A DNA stretch of 64,000 bases, taken from positions 124,001 to 188,000 of the forward strand of contig NZ_JBKBHC010000002.1 in the NCBI RefSeq assembly GCF_046297895.1, read 5' to 3'. Shown piece after piece: positions 26,808-35,055 of the stretch. The DNA is from Ferrovibrio sp046297895 (lineage in GTDB: Bacteria > Pseudomonadota > Alphaproteobacteria > Ferrovibrionales > Ferrovibrionaceae). The position numbers and the translations under genes were made by a program. The notes under the pieces were generated by a model. The model had not been told where the DNA came from. It ran no database searches and worked only from the letters and a program-made list of their open reading frames with translations. The first letter of the stretch is position 1, and each line of letters starts with the position of its first letter.

Positions 26808-27974
26808 CTAAAGCGCGTTCCGTGTCCCCAGGATGGCGGTCGCCTGACTGGAAAAGACGCCGCCGTTGCCATGGGCCAGCGCAATGTCGACACCAGGAAC
26901 CTGGCGCTCCCCGGCACTGCCCCGCAGCTGCTCGACAGCCTCGATCAGCGCGAAGATTCCGTACATGCCGGGATGGACGCAGGACAGGCCGCCACCATTC
27001 GTATTGACCGGCTGCGACCCGCCCGGTCCGATATGGCCGTCGGCCACGAATGATCCGGCCTCGCCCCGCTTGCAGAAGCCAAGGTCCTCCAGGAACAGCA
27101 GGACATTGATGGTGAAGGCATCATAGAGCTGCAGGACCTTCACATCCTGCGGCCCCGCCTTAGCCATCCTGAAGGCCCGGGCGCCGGACTCCTTTGCAGG
27201 CGTCGTCGTCAGATCCGGCATCGAAGAGATGCTGCGATGGCTATGCGCCATGCCGGCACCCAGGATATAGGCCGGCGGACGCGGCAGGTCGGCGGCCCGA
27301 TCCTTGCGGACAACGACCACGGCACCAGCCCCATCCGTCACCAGGCAGCAGTCGCGGACGCTCAATGGCGAACTGACCATTCGGCTGGCCAGGACATCCG
27401 TGATCGTGAGTGGCCCACGTTCAAAAGCCATGGGATTCTTCTGCGCCCAGGCGCGGGCATCGACAGCCACCTGGGCCAGGTGGCGCCGCGTTACGCCGTA
27501 TTCGTGCATATAACGGGCCGCCGCCAGCGCATAGGCGTTGACGGCACCGGTCGGAGTATACGGCGCTTCGAATGGCGAGGCGTTCAGGACGGCGCGCGCC
27601 TTGGCATAAGGCACGCGGTTACTTCCGGTTCGCGGATTGCTGCCATAGGCAATCAGGACGGCATTGCACAAGCCCTGCTCCAGCGCCAGCATTGCCGGAA
27701 CGAGATGGGCGATGAAAGACGAGCCGCCGATGCCGGTGCCATCCGAAAAGGCCGGCTGGATGCCGAGATACTCGCACAGCGAAAGCACTGGCATATTGGT
27801 TTCGAGGCTGGCCGTTATGACGCCATCAATATCCCTGAGGGTCAGCCCTGCATCGGCGATCGCGCGCCGCGACGCCTCGGCCGCCAAATCCAGTTCGGAA
27901 TATCCCGGCGCCTCGCCGCAGCCGGCGAGGCCGACACCGACGACAGCGCACTGGCCACGCAAATCCCTAGACAT
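26808..27974 (-). CDS. Thiolase-superfamily protein lacking the nucleophilic cysteine
   Basis: The 388-residue protein has the thiolase fold signatures and the C-terminal GGGLSCVHPGMYG with the conserved His. Where active thiolases have a nucleophilic Cys (as in the paralogue at 37125, ENACASA), it reads GIGGSSFIAH (about residues 81-90). Such SCP2/Ltp2-like proteins can be retro-aldolases or carry out non-thiolase chemistry with a DUF35 partner. The DUF35 gene lies directly upstream with an 8-base overlap. ATG 27974 was preferred to a GTG nine bases earlier. Length is normal. Confidence 0.85.
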   Translation of the reverse strand: MSRDLRGQCAVVGVGLAGCGEAPGYSELDLAAEASRRAIADAGLTLRDIDGVITASLETNMPVLSLCEYLGIQPAFSDGTGIGGSSFIAHLVPAMLALEQGLCNAVLIAYGSNPRTGSNRVPYAKARAVLNASPFEAPYTPTGAVNAYALAAARYMHEYGVTRRHLAQVAVDARAWAQKNPMAFERGPLTITDVLASRMVSSPLSVRDCCLVTDGAGAVVVVRKDRAADLPRPPAYILGAGMAHSHRSISSMPDLTTTPAKESGARAFRMAKAGPQDVKVLQLYDAFTINVLLFLEDLGFCKRGEAGSFVADGHIGPGGSQPVNTNGGGLSCVHPGMYGIFALIEAVEQLRGSAGERQVPGVDIALAHGNGGVFSSQATAILGTRNAL

Positions 27975-28350
27975 TAATGTCACCTGCGGGCTTGAAGACT
28001 AGGGATGGCACCTCCTGGGGCCGGACCACGGCCATGACAGGCATGCCAATCTGCACCTTGTCCGGCGCCATACCGTCGACACAGCTCATCATTCTCGGAC
28101 CTTCGGCCAGGTCGATGAGGGCGATGTTGTAGTTTCCGCCCAGTTCGGGCTTGCGGCTGACGACAGTCACCGAATAGATGGTGCCGCGACCGGATGCCTC
28201 CACCCATTCCAATTCGCCGGAACCGCAATGCGGGCAGGACACACGGGGATAGAAAACATGCTCCCCGCTGGCCCTGCAGCGCTGGATCTTGAAGCTGCCT
28301 TCCTGCAGGAAGGCGAAGAACTGCTCCTGGGGACCTCTGGCTTCACTCAT
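27967..28350 (-). CDS. DUF35 OB-fold protein, partner of the thiolase-like protein
   Basis: The 127-residue protein begins with a zinc-ribbon-like part and continues as an OB-fold (GRGTIYSVTVVSRKPELG...). DUF35 proteins bind acyl-CoA and form complexes with thiolase-like enzymes, in HMG-CoA synthesis in archaea and steroid degradation in actinobacteria. The ribbon looks incomplete: one Cys in IQRCRASG and a CPHC pair, so one of the four usual ligands is missing. It overlaps both neighbours, which supports translational coupling. Confidence 0.85.
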   Translation of the reverse strand: MSEARGPQEQFFAFLQEGSFKIQRCRASGEHVFYPRVSCPHCGSGELEWVEASGRGTIYSVTVVSRKPELGGNYNIALIDLAEGPRMMSCVDGMAPDKVQIGMPVMAVVRPQEVPSLVFKPAGDINV

Positions 28351-29885
28351 TGCGCGGCTTCCTGATTCCGCTCGGCATCCTGCCGGCGCAGCTCGCGCCG
28401 GAGCAGTTTGCCGGTCGGATTGCGGGGGAGAGACTGGCAGAACTCGATCCGCCGGGGCTTCATGTAACCCGGCAGACGCTCGGCGCAGAAAGCCATCAGC
28501 TCATCCGGGGATGGCTTTTGCCCACCCGGAATCACATAAGCAACCACCACTTCGCCCCAGCGGTCGTCCGGCACGCCGATCACGGCAGCTTCACGGACGC
28601 CGGGATGGCGCTGCAGGCATTCCTCGATATCGTTCGGAAAGATATTCTCGCCGCCCGAGATGATCATGTCCTGCTTGCGGTCCACCAGATACAGGAAGCC
28701 ATCGTCATCGACGCGCCCCATGTCGCCCAGGCTGAACCACTCGCCGCGATGCGCCGCCTGGGTTCGCTCGGGATCGCGCCAGTATCCGGAGAACAGTCCC
28801 GGCCCGCGGATGTAGACTTCACCCACCTCTCCCGTGGGTACTTCATGTCCGGCCTCATCCAGAACCCGGATTTCCACCTCCCGGATGGGACGACCCACCG
28901 AGCGGTCATGGGTGGCGAGATCAGATGAATGGATCGCCGTGACGATGCGGGTTTCGGTGGCGCCATAAAACTCGGTAAGTGCCGGCCCGAAGGCCTTGAG
29001 CACTTTTTCCTTTACGGTGCTGGGAAGCGGCGCGCCGCCGCTGATCAGGCAGCGCAGACTGGAAACATCGGCAGTCGCCAAGGCCGAACACTCCACCAGC
29101 CGTTCCAGCATAGTCGGAACCACAAAGGAGTTCGTCACCCGGTATTTCTCGACAAGCTCAAGGTACGTCGCGGGGTCGAACTTCTCCGGCACGATGGCCG
29201 TGCCGCCCAGATAGATGGCCAGCGAGGCGAAATCCCGAGGCGCGGAATGCCAGTAGGGTCCCGCATTCAGGGTCACGTCATTGGATGTCAAGCCGTAATC
29301 AAGCGCCTTGTAGAGATAGCCCACGACGATTGCCCGGTGCGAGACTAGGGCGCCCTTCGGCGTGCCGGTGGTGCCGGACGTGTACCCGATATAGAGCGTG
29401 TCTTCAGGCGATACCTGTACGTCAGGCGCCCTGGCTTCGCCAGACCCGATCAGGGTCCCGAGCGACGGATAGCCGGTAGTTTCGTCGCTGGACATGGCAA
29501 AAATCCGGCTATCGAGACCGCGGCGAATTCCATCGCTGAGGCTGTCCAGGATCGGAATGAACTCGCCGTCGATGAACAGGACATTGAGGTCCGCATGTAC
29601 CATGCGGAATTCAAGGTCGCCGGCTTTCAGCAGGAAGTTTAGTGGCACCAGCACGATGCCAAGGCTGCCAAGGGCGAAATACAGCGTCAGGTAATCCGCG
29701 CTGTTGCGCGCCAGAATGCCGGCACGGTCGCCCTTCTTCAAACCAGTCCGCGTCAGCGCATTAGCCAGTCGCCAGACACGGTCCCGCAACGCCTTGTGAG
29801 AAATGGCAGGGCCATTCTCGGTGACGATTGCGGGCCGGTCCGGATAGAGGCGCGCATTACGCTCGATGCTGCGCCCGATGATCAT
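28347..29885 (-). CDS. AMP-forming acyl-CoA ligase
   Basis: The 512-residue ANL-superfamily enzyme activates a carboxylic acid with ATP and CoA. The P-loop-like motif YTSGTTGTPKGA is at about residues 170-181. YGATE, the GEW..GD motif (GEWFSLGDMG), the hinge DRKQDMIISGGENIFP and the C-terminal lysine segment NPTGKLLRREL are all present. The start at 29885 overlaps the MaoC stop (ATGA). It is the activating enzyme of a likely five-gene unit: MaoC, MaoC, ligase, DUF35, thiolase-like. The acid is not identifiable. Confidence 0.92.
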   Translation of the reverse strand: MIIGRSIERNARLYPDRPAIVTENGPAISHKALRDRVWRLANALTRTGLKKGDRAGILARNSADYLTLYFALGSLGIVLVPLNFLLKAGDLEFRMVHADLNVLFIDGEFIPILDSLSDGIRRGLDSRIFAMSSDETTGYPSLGTLIGSGEARAPDVQVSPEDTLYIGYTSGTTGTPKGALVSHRAIVVGYLYKALDYGLTSNDVTLNAGPYWHSAPRDFASLAIYLGGTAIVPEKFDPATYLELVEKYRVTNSFVVPTMLERLVECSALATADVSSLRCLISGGAPLPSTVKEKVLKAFGPALTEFYGATETRIVTAIHSSDLATHDRSVGRPIREVEIRVLDEAGHEVPTGEVGEVYIRGPGLFSGYWRDPERTQAAHRGEWFSLGDMGRVDDDGFLYLVDRKQDMIISGGENIFPNDIEECLQRHPGVREAAVIGVPDDRWGEVVVAYVIPGGQKPSPDELMAFCAERLPGYMKPRRIEFCQSLPRNPTGKLLRRELRRQDAERNQEAAQ

Positions 29886-30328
29886 GCAGCGGCTGCGACA
29901 GGGAATTCGAGGTGAGCTTCGCCAACCGCGACGGTTTCGTCGCGCTGGTTCTTCACTTCGACCTTCACGGTAATCCACCGGGACCTGGTGGTGTTGAGCT
30001 TGGCGATTACTTCGCCATACGGGCGAATGGTATCACCCGGCTTCACCGGCATGAGCCAGCGGGTTTCCAGCCGGCGATGGATGCCGCCATGCTCGTACGA
30101 CCAGTCCGTCAGCATCCGGGTGATGAGCCCGAAGTTGTTCATGCCATGCATGATGATGCCGCCAAAATTGGAACGACCGAAATTCTCCTGCATGTAGTTG
30201 TCGTCAAGATGCAACGGATTGAAATCGAGCGAGGCTTCGCAGAACTGGCGGATCGTTTCCCGGGTCGGTGCGAAAGACGGGCCTTCAATCTTGGCGTTCA
30301 CCTTCAGGGTGTCAAAGAAATCGGTCAT
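29882..30328 (-). CDS. MaoC-like hydratase, catalytic-type subunit (pair 2)
   Basis: The 148-residue hot-dog protein has an intact hydratase motif SLDFNPLHLDD (about residues 33-43). The start at 30328 was chosen because the extension to 30358 covers the end of the preceding gene. It lies 8 bases after the other MaoC gene, which has Tyr in place of the catalytic His. Together they repeat the pattern of pair 1 in this module. Confidence 0.85.
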   Translation of the reverse strand: MTDFFDTLKVNAKIEGPSFAPTRETIRQFCEASLDFNPLHLDDNYMQENFGRSNFGGIIMHGMNNFGLITRMLTDWSYEHGGIHRRLETRWLMPVKPGDTIRPYGEVIAKLNTTRSRWITVKVEVKNQRDETVAVGEAHLEFPVAAAA

Positions 30329-30336
30329 GGCCTGCC

Positions 30337-30807
30337 TCACATTGCACGGATGGTCCAACCGCGGCCCGAGCAGATAACCTCGCCGTTCTGGTTGGTGAAG
30401 ACATTGTCGTGGATGACGAACAGGCGCTCCCGCTTGATGAACTTGTCGAGCGCGCGCGCCTGCAGGTGAATGGTGTCATCGGGCCGGGCCGGGATGTTGT
30501 AGCTCCAGGACTGGCCTGCATTGACGGTACCGGGGCTGCGCATCCAGTCGTCATTTGGCGTGCAGGCGAACATCAACAGGATGTGGATGGCCGGCGGCGC
30601 CACGATGCCGCCAAAGCGACTCTTCTTGGCGTAGAGCTCGTCGAAATACAGCGGGTTCATGTCGCCGACCGAACGGCAATACTTCTGGATCGCCTCCAGG
30701 GTCAGCACATACGGAATGGTTTTGCGCGGCTCGCCGGGAACGATGTCGTCCCAGATTTTCCGCGCGTCCGCGTCCTTCCAAAAATCAGTCGCAAAGCCCT
30801 GCTCCAC
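30337..30807 (-). CDS. MaoC-like hydratase subunit with degenerate catalytic motif (pair 2)
   Basis: The 156-residue hot-dog protein reads SVGDMNPLYFDE at the motif, with Tyr in place of the catalytic His. It is the first gene of the five-gene unit. Upstream, 12-46 bases from its start, lie two tandem GTTCA-type palindromes that match the probable IclR operator. It is therefore likely both structural partner and promoter-proximal gene. Confidence 0.82.
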   Translation of the reverse strand: MEQGFATDFWKDADARKIWDDIVPGEPRKTIPYVLTLEAIQKYCRSVGDMNPLYFDELYAKKSRFGGIVAPPAIHILLMFACTPNDDWMRSPGTVNAGQSWSYNIPARPDDTIHLQARALDKFIKRERLFVIHDNVFTNQNGEVICSGRGWTIRAM

Positions 30808-30818
30808 GGTTTCCTCCG

Positions 30819-30853
30819 GTTCACTAGATGAACATTATGATCTCTAGATGAAC
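30819..30853. promoter_or_regulatory. Tandem IclR-type operators between the MaoC unit and the IclR gene
   Basis: GTTCACTAGATGAAC (30819-30833) is a 5-5-5 perfect inverted repeat. A second, partly degenerate copy, GATCTCTAGATGAAC (30839-30853), starts exactly 20 bases later. The arrangement recurs with the same 20-base phasing at 32823-32857, where the first copy is the exact reverse complement. GTTC...GAAC repeats are typical for PcaU/PobR-type IclR regulators. Confidence 0.7.
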
Positions 30854-30887
30854 ACCTTGCACATTTGCCGCACACTTGGCAAGAGAC

Positions 30888-31685
30888 ATGAGTCATCAGG
30901 CGGGCAAAATGGTTGAAGAAGCCAATCGAGATCCACAGGCCTTTCTCAGGTCGTTTGCACGGGGCTTGGCAGTCATTGAGGCGCTGGGGCGACCACCGGG
31001 TCGTTTCACGCTCGCAGAACTGGCTACGGCATCGGATCTGAATCGCGCGGCCGCCCGCCGTGTGCTGCTGACGCTGATCGAACTCGGCTACTGCAAGTCC
31101 GACGGCAAATACTATTTCCTGACACCGCGGACGCTCGGCCTTGGCCTGTCATTCCTGAACGGCTTGCCCTACTGGGGCTACGCGCAGTTCGTCCTGGAGG
31201 ACCTGCGCGCCGAAGTTGGCGAATCCTGCGCCATGGCCGTGCTCGATGGCTCGGATATCCTTTACATCCTGCGCCTGCCCGCACGCCGCATCCTGACCAA
31301 CAATCTGGGTATTGGCAGCCGGCTGCCGGCCCACGCAGTCTCTTTGGGGCGCGTGCTGCTTGCCGGTCTGCCGGAAGACGAACTCGAGACCTATCTGGCC
31401 AAAACGGATCGCAAGGCCTTCACCAGCCGCACCCTGACGGATGGCAAAGCCCTGAAGAAAGAACTGACCAAAGTGCGCGACCAGGGCTATGCTTGGATCG
31501 AGTCCGAACTGGATCCGGCGATCTGCGGTTTGTCGGTTCCGGTGCGGGACGCCGCCCGCAATGTCATGGCGGCTGTCAGTGTCAATACGATTGCCGGATC
31601 GCTGACCGAGGCCCAGGCGAAAGAACGCCTTCTGCTGCCTCTTCGCAAGGCGGCAGAGGAAATCCGGGCCCGGTCAAACTTCTAG
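30888..31685 (+). CDS. IclR family regulator of catabolic module A
   Basis: The 265-residue protein has a winged helix at about residues 20-80 (FTLAELATASDLNRAAARRVLLTLIELGY) and an IclR effector domain (GESCAMAVLDGSDILYILR, then ELDPAICGLSVPVRD). It resembles PcaR/PobR-type activators of aromatic-acid pathways. ATG 30888 is used; an in-frame TTG lies 12 bases earlier. It is divergent from the MaoC-ligase-thiolase unit and separated from it by tandem GTTCA palindromes. A further identical operator lies before the TTT binding protein, so it likely controls uptake and activation together. Confidence 0.88.
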   Translation: MSHQAGKMVEEANRDPQAFLRSFARGLAVIEALGRPPGRFTLAELATASDLNRAAARRVLLTLIELGYCKSDGKYYFLTPRTLGLGLSFLNGLPYWGYAQFVLEDLRAEVGESCAMAVLDGSDILYILRLPARRILTNNLGIGSRLPAHAVSLGRVLLAGLPEDELETYLAKTDRKAFTSRTLTDGKALKKELTKVRDQGYAWIESELDPAICGLSVPVRDAARNVMAAVSVNTIAGSLTEAQAKERLLLPLRKAAEEIRARSNF

Positions 31686-31754
31686 GCCTGCGTAGAAAAA
31701 GGACGGGGCAGGTCGACTCTGCGCGACCCGGCCCGCCCTCCCGAAGTCCGGCGC

Positions 31755-32729
31755 TTACTGGGCTTCGATTTTCGCGCGCTGGATCACGTCAGACCATTTT
31801 GCCATCTCGGCATTCACAAAGGTGGTGAATTCCTTGCCGGTCAGGCTACCCGGATCCACGTCCAGCTTGGCGAATTTCGCCTTGATCGTGTCTGACGCCA
31901 GGATTTCCTTCATCACGGCCTCCAACCTGGCCTGCACCGGCGAGCCGTTATTGGCCGGCATGTACATGCCGAACCAGGCCGTCGCCTCGAAGCCCTTCAC
32001 ACCAGCTTCATCCATCGTCGGAATCTCCGGCATGGCGGCCGAACGCGTCTTGCTGGTCACGGCCAGGACACGGACCTTACCCGAAGCCACTGCCGGCAGA
32101 ACGGTCGGTAGGGAATCGAACATCATGGGCAGATGGCCGCCCAGCAGGTCCGTCATCGCCGGCGCCGCGCCCTTGTAGGGAACATGCTCGATGTCGATAT
32201 TCGCCATGAACTTGAACAGTTCGCCCGACAGGTGGTTGGCACCACCGATTCCGGAGGACCCGAAGGTCAGCTTGCCAGGATCTTTCTTCGCCAGCGCAAT
32301 CAGTTCAGCGACGTTCTTGGCTGGAACGCTCGGGTTGACGAGAAGCGCGTTCGGAACGCTGCCGATCAGTGCGACCGGCGAGAAATCCTTGGCCGTGTCA
32401 TAAGGAAGCTTCTTGTAGAGGCCGGGATTGATCACATGGTGCGTGGCGGTCAGCAGCATGGTGCCGCCGTCGGGGGCCGACCGCGCCACGATCTCGGAGC
32501 CAATCGCGCCGCTGGCACCCGCCCGGTTTTCGACGATGACCGTGGTGCCAAGCTTTTCGCTCAGCGAGACCGCAACATCGCGCGCCAGGATGTCGGTCGT
32601 TCCGCCTGCGGGGAATGGCACAACGACCTTCACCAGATTCGGGAAGCTCTGCGCAACCGCAGGGGTTCCGATGACGCTTGCGACCGCAATGCCAGCGGTC
32701 AGGGCTGCTGCCCAGATGGTTTTCTTCAC
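31755..32729 (-). CDS. TTT-family (Bug) substrate-binding protein, orphan
   Basis: The 324-residue periplasmic protein has a Sec signal peptide (KKTIWAAALTAGIAVAS...AVAQ) and the Bug/TctC signatures VVVPFPAGGTTDILAR and ENRAGASGAIGSE. The GTG at 32729 was chosen because GGAGGAAGG lies just before it; the open frame continues upstream without support. No TctA or TctB membrane genes are nearby, which is common for Bug proteins. It probably binds the carboxylate handled by the adjacent pathway, since both share the IclR-type operator. Confidence 0.9.
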   Translation of the reverse strand: MKKTIWAAALTAGIAVASVIGTPAVAQSFPNLVKVVVPFPAGGTTDILARDVAVSLSEKLGTTVIVENRAGASGAIGSEIVARSAPDGGTMLLTATHHVINPGLYKKLPYDTAKDFSPVALIGSVPNALLVNPSVPAKNVAELIALAKKDPGKLTFGSSGIGGANHLSGELFKFMANIDIEHVPYKGAAPAMTDLLGGHLPMMFDSLPTVLPAVASGKVRVLAVTSKTRSAAMPEIPTMDEAGVKGFEATAWFGMYMPANNGSPVQARLEAVMKEILASDTIKAKFAKLDVDPGSLTGKEFTTFVNAEMAKWSDVIQRAKIEAQ

Positions 32730-32822
32730 GAGCCTTCCTCCATTCATTTGTCTCGACCTGCGGTTTGCACTGGTCGATGACCGGCCTTCTGCCGTGGGGC
32801 GTCTGGTCGGGCTGAGAAAATT

Positions 32823-32857
32823 GTTCATCTAGTGAACTATTTATTCTCTAAGTGAAC
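32823..32857. promoter_or_regulatory. Tandem IclR-type operators upstream of the TTT binding protein
   Basis: GTTCATCTAGTGAAC (32823-32837) is the exact reverse complement of the palindrome at 30819. ATTCTCTAAGTGAAC (32843-32857) follows 20 bases later. They lie 94-128 bases upstream of the gene start. The 365-base gap between this gene and the channel gene holds these sites, the CTCC palindrome at 32919, and nothing else recognised. Confidence 0.7.
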
Positions 32858-32918
32858 ACTAGGACATGCTTTCAGCTGGTTGGCAAGCCCCATTGAGCAA
32901 TGCAGCCCACTTAAATAA

Positions 32919-32930
32919 CTCCGTATGGAG
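32919..32930. promoter_or_regulatory. CTCC-N4-GGAG palindrome, site 3
   Basis: CTCC-GTAT-GGAG, flanked by A upstream and AACT downstream as at site 2. It lies between the binding-protein gene and the channel gene and may place one of them under the TetR regulator. Confidence 0.5.
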
Positions 32931-33094
32931 AACTCATGGCTCGAGATAGATTTATCGGCGCAGGCCGGACTGAGCCGTTTCACTATCCAATCGATAGTTT
33001 CAAAAGCATGCGGTTTGGCTGCTAACAGGTCGCTTCCTTGGAGGCACCCCGATGGAAATGCCACCTTCTCCGCATCACCGCGGAGCAGGGACTG

Positions 33095-34585
33095 ATGCTA
33101 GGCCTTTCAATCAATGACCTTATCACTAGCCCGTATGTCCAAACGGGGGCTTTAGCTGTGTTCGGCGTGATCGTCACCCAGCTCACGTGGAAGCGATACC
33201 CGATCCGCCGTTTGGCATCACAGGTGTCATTCTTCTTCATCCTGACTGGTCTGCTCTTCTACCACCATATCGTGCCCTACGAAGTCGCCCCCGAGACGAC
33301 ACCGCTCGTCGAACGGACATTCATCGCAATGGCGAAAATTGTCTGGTGGCTATACGTCGCCTGGGTACTCACGAGCTGCGCCCGGGCGTTCCTCATCCTG
33401 GAGCGTCGCCCACGAGAAGGAAAACTTATCCAGGATCTGGCCGTTGCTCTGATCTATCTGGGCTCCACGCTTTCCATTGTCGCCTATGTCTTCCAAGCGC
33501 CAATCGGAACGTTGATTGCCACATCAGGCGTGTTCGCCATCATCCTCGGCATGGCCCTGCAGAGTACCTTGTCCGACGTGTTCTCCGGCATCGCCCTGAA
33601 CATGAGCCATGCCTATGCGGTCGGTGACTGGCTTGTCCTGAATGAGAATGGCATTGAGGGCCGCGTCATCGAGACCAACTGGCGGGCAACCCACCTTCTG
33701 AACGGGTCAAACGACCTAGTAATCATCCCCAATAACAGCCTGGCCAGAGCGCACCTGATCAATCTCAGCAGTCCGAACCGCACCCATGGCGTGCGGCTGA
33801 ATGTCCAGGTTGTGCCAACGACGGTCCCGTCCGCCATTTCCGATGTCTTCCGGACCGTGCTGCTCAGCAGCAACTCGATCATGGCGTCGCCCCCACCCAG
33901 GGTCGAGATCAAATCCCTGACGTCCGAAGCGATCGAACTTGAACTGTCCTTCCGCGTCCGCGACTTCACGGCCGCCGCCGCTGCCAGGCACGAGGTCTAT
34001 GATCTCATCTATCGTCACACCAAGGCTTCCGGGCTCTCCCTGGCACCTGCCAAGGAAGTGTCTCCAACGGACTCAAGCGCCGCCGGTCGCAGCACAGCCC
34101 TGCGCCTGCTCGATGCATTGCCGATCTTCGCGTCTTTAACGGAGGAAGAAAAAGAGGAGCTGGCCCATGGGATGAAGCGCAGAGTTTACCGCAAAGGCGA
34201 TATTATCGCCGAACAGGGGGTAACACTCACATCCCTGTTTATCATCCGATCCGGCGTGGTAAGCATCAACCTTCGCGGCGATACCACGAATGAGTTCAGC
34301 CGCCTTTCGCCCGGGGATTATTTCGGCGAGTTTGGACTTTTCACCGGCTCCGAGGAAATCGGCAGCATCCATGCGCTGACGGGCGTCGTAGCTTATGAAG
34401 TGGACAAAACATCCGTGGCCAAGCTGATGCAGGAGCGTCCAAGCATCGCAGACGAAGTCAGCGTCACACTCTCCCGGCTGGCCAAAATGGCAAATGCGGG
34501 CAATTCAGCCCCCCAGCGCCCGTTCGGGACGGCCTCTTCTCTCGTAGGCCGGATCAGGCAGATGCTCGGTGTCCCGGTGGAATAG
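33095..34585 (+). CDS. MscS-type channel with C-terminal cyclic-nucleotide-binding domain
   Basis: The 496-residue membrane protein has about four to five helices in residues 10-160. An MscS pore and beta domain follows (TSGVFAIILGMALQSTLSDVFSGIALNMSHAYAVGD in part, about 145-185). A C-terminal cyclic-nucleotide-binding domain is at about residues 350-470, with the phosphate-binding-cassette-like FGEFGLFTG. This is the bCNG-type architecture, in which ligand rather than membrane tension may gate the pore. ATG 33095 has GGAGCAGGG upstream; an in-frame TTG lies at 33038. No operon partner. It converges on the next gene. Confidence 0.87.
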   Translation: MLGLSINDLITSPYVQTGALAVFGVIVTQLTWKRYPIRRLASQVSFFFILTGLLFYHHIVPYEVAPETTPLVERTFIAMAKIVWWLYVAWVLTSCARAFLILERRPREGKLIQDLAVALIYLGSTLSIVAYVFQAPIGTLIATSGVFAIILGMALQSTLSDVFSGIALNMSHAYAVGDWLVLNENGIEGRVIETNWRATHLLNGSNDLVIIPNNSLARAHLINLSSPNRTHGVRLNVQVVPTTVPSAISDVFRTVLLSSNSIMASPPPRVEIKSLTSEAIELELSFRVRDFTAAAAARHEVYDLIYRHTKASGLSLAPAKEVSPTDSSAAGRSTALRLLDALPIFASLTEEEKEELAHGMKRRVYRKGDIIAEQGVTLTSLFIIRSGVVSINLRGDTTNEFSRLSPGDYFGEFGLFTGSEEIGSIHALTGVVAYEVDKTSVAKLMQERPSIADEVSVTLSRLAKMANAGNSAPQRPFGTASSLVGRIRQMLGVPVE

Positions 34586-34621
34586 CTGCCGCCCCAGTGG
34601 ATCAATCGCGATCCGGGACAA

Positions 34622-34963
34622 TTACGGCAGTTGTTCTCTGAACTGATAGCGCGTCACCACGCGCAACGGCGTGCTGCCGTTATTTGTGATGGTGACATAG
34701 CTTGGCCCGCGGCCTGTGTGCCCCAGCCGATCGTAGACTTCCGCCTGCCCGCCGGCCGGCACGCCGATCACACGACCATCAGGCAACTGCAAGCTACCCC
34801 CTGATGTACCGCGATTCACGATCGTGAGCGTGGTGTAGCTTTCGCGATCACCGACATCGACAATAGCGCTTGTGCCTGGAATGATATTGAAGCTTCCAGC
34901 CCAGGCGGTTCCGGAGAGATGACCAAAAACTAATGCTGCGGCCAGGAACATACTGCGGGACAT
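34622..34963 (-). CDS. Small exported protein of unknown function
   Basis: The 113-residue protein has a signal peptide (MSRSMFLAAALVFGHLSGTAWA) and a short beta-rich mature part with no cysteine. ATG 34963 follows AAGGAG at good spacing. It was not recognised as a named family. The mature part (IVDVGDRESYTTLTIVNRG, then TITNNGSTPLRVVTRYQF) resembles a small immunoglobulin-like beta fold. It lies between the channel gene and the hydrolase gene, separate from both. Confidence 0.75.
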   Translation of the reverse strand: MSRSMFLAAALVFGHLSGTAWAGSFNIIPGTSAIVDVGDRESYTTLTIVNRGTSGGSLQLPDGRVIGVPAGGQAEVYDRLGHTGRGPSYVTITNNGSTPLRVVTRYQFREQLP

Positions 34964-35055
34964 GGCAATCTCCTTAAACCCTTCGTTCGTGTACAGGGCC
35001 TCTGCAACCGAATTTAGATGTGCAGGCGCCACGCTGCCATGGCGCCTGCCAGAGT

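Noticed and set aside
31686..31754. Terminator between the convergent IclR and TTT genes
   Set aside because: A GGTCG/CGACC stem exists but it is short and without a T-tract; left uncalled.
34586..34621. Bidirectional terminator between the channel and small exported protein genes
   Set aside because: Only a five-base stem (GGATC/GATCC) without T-tracts is visible.
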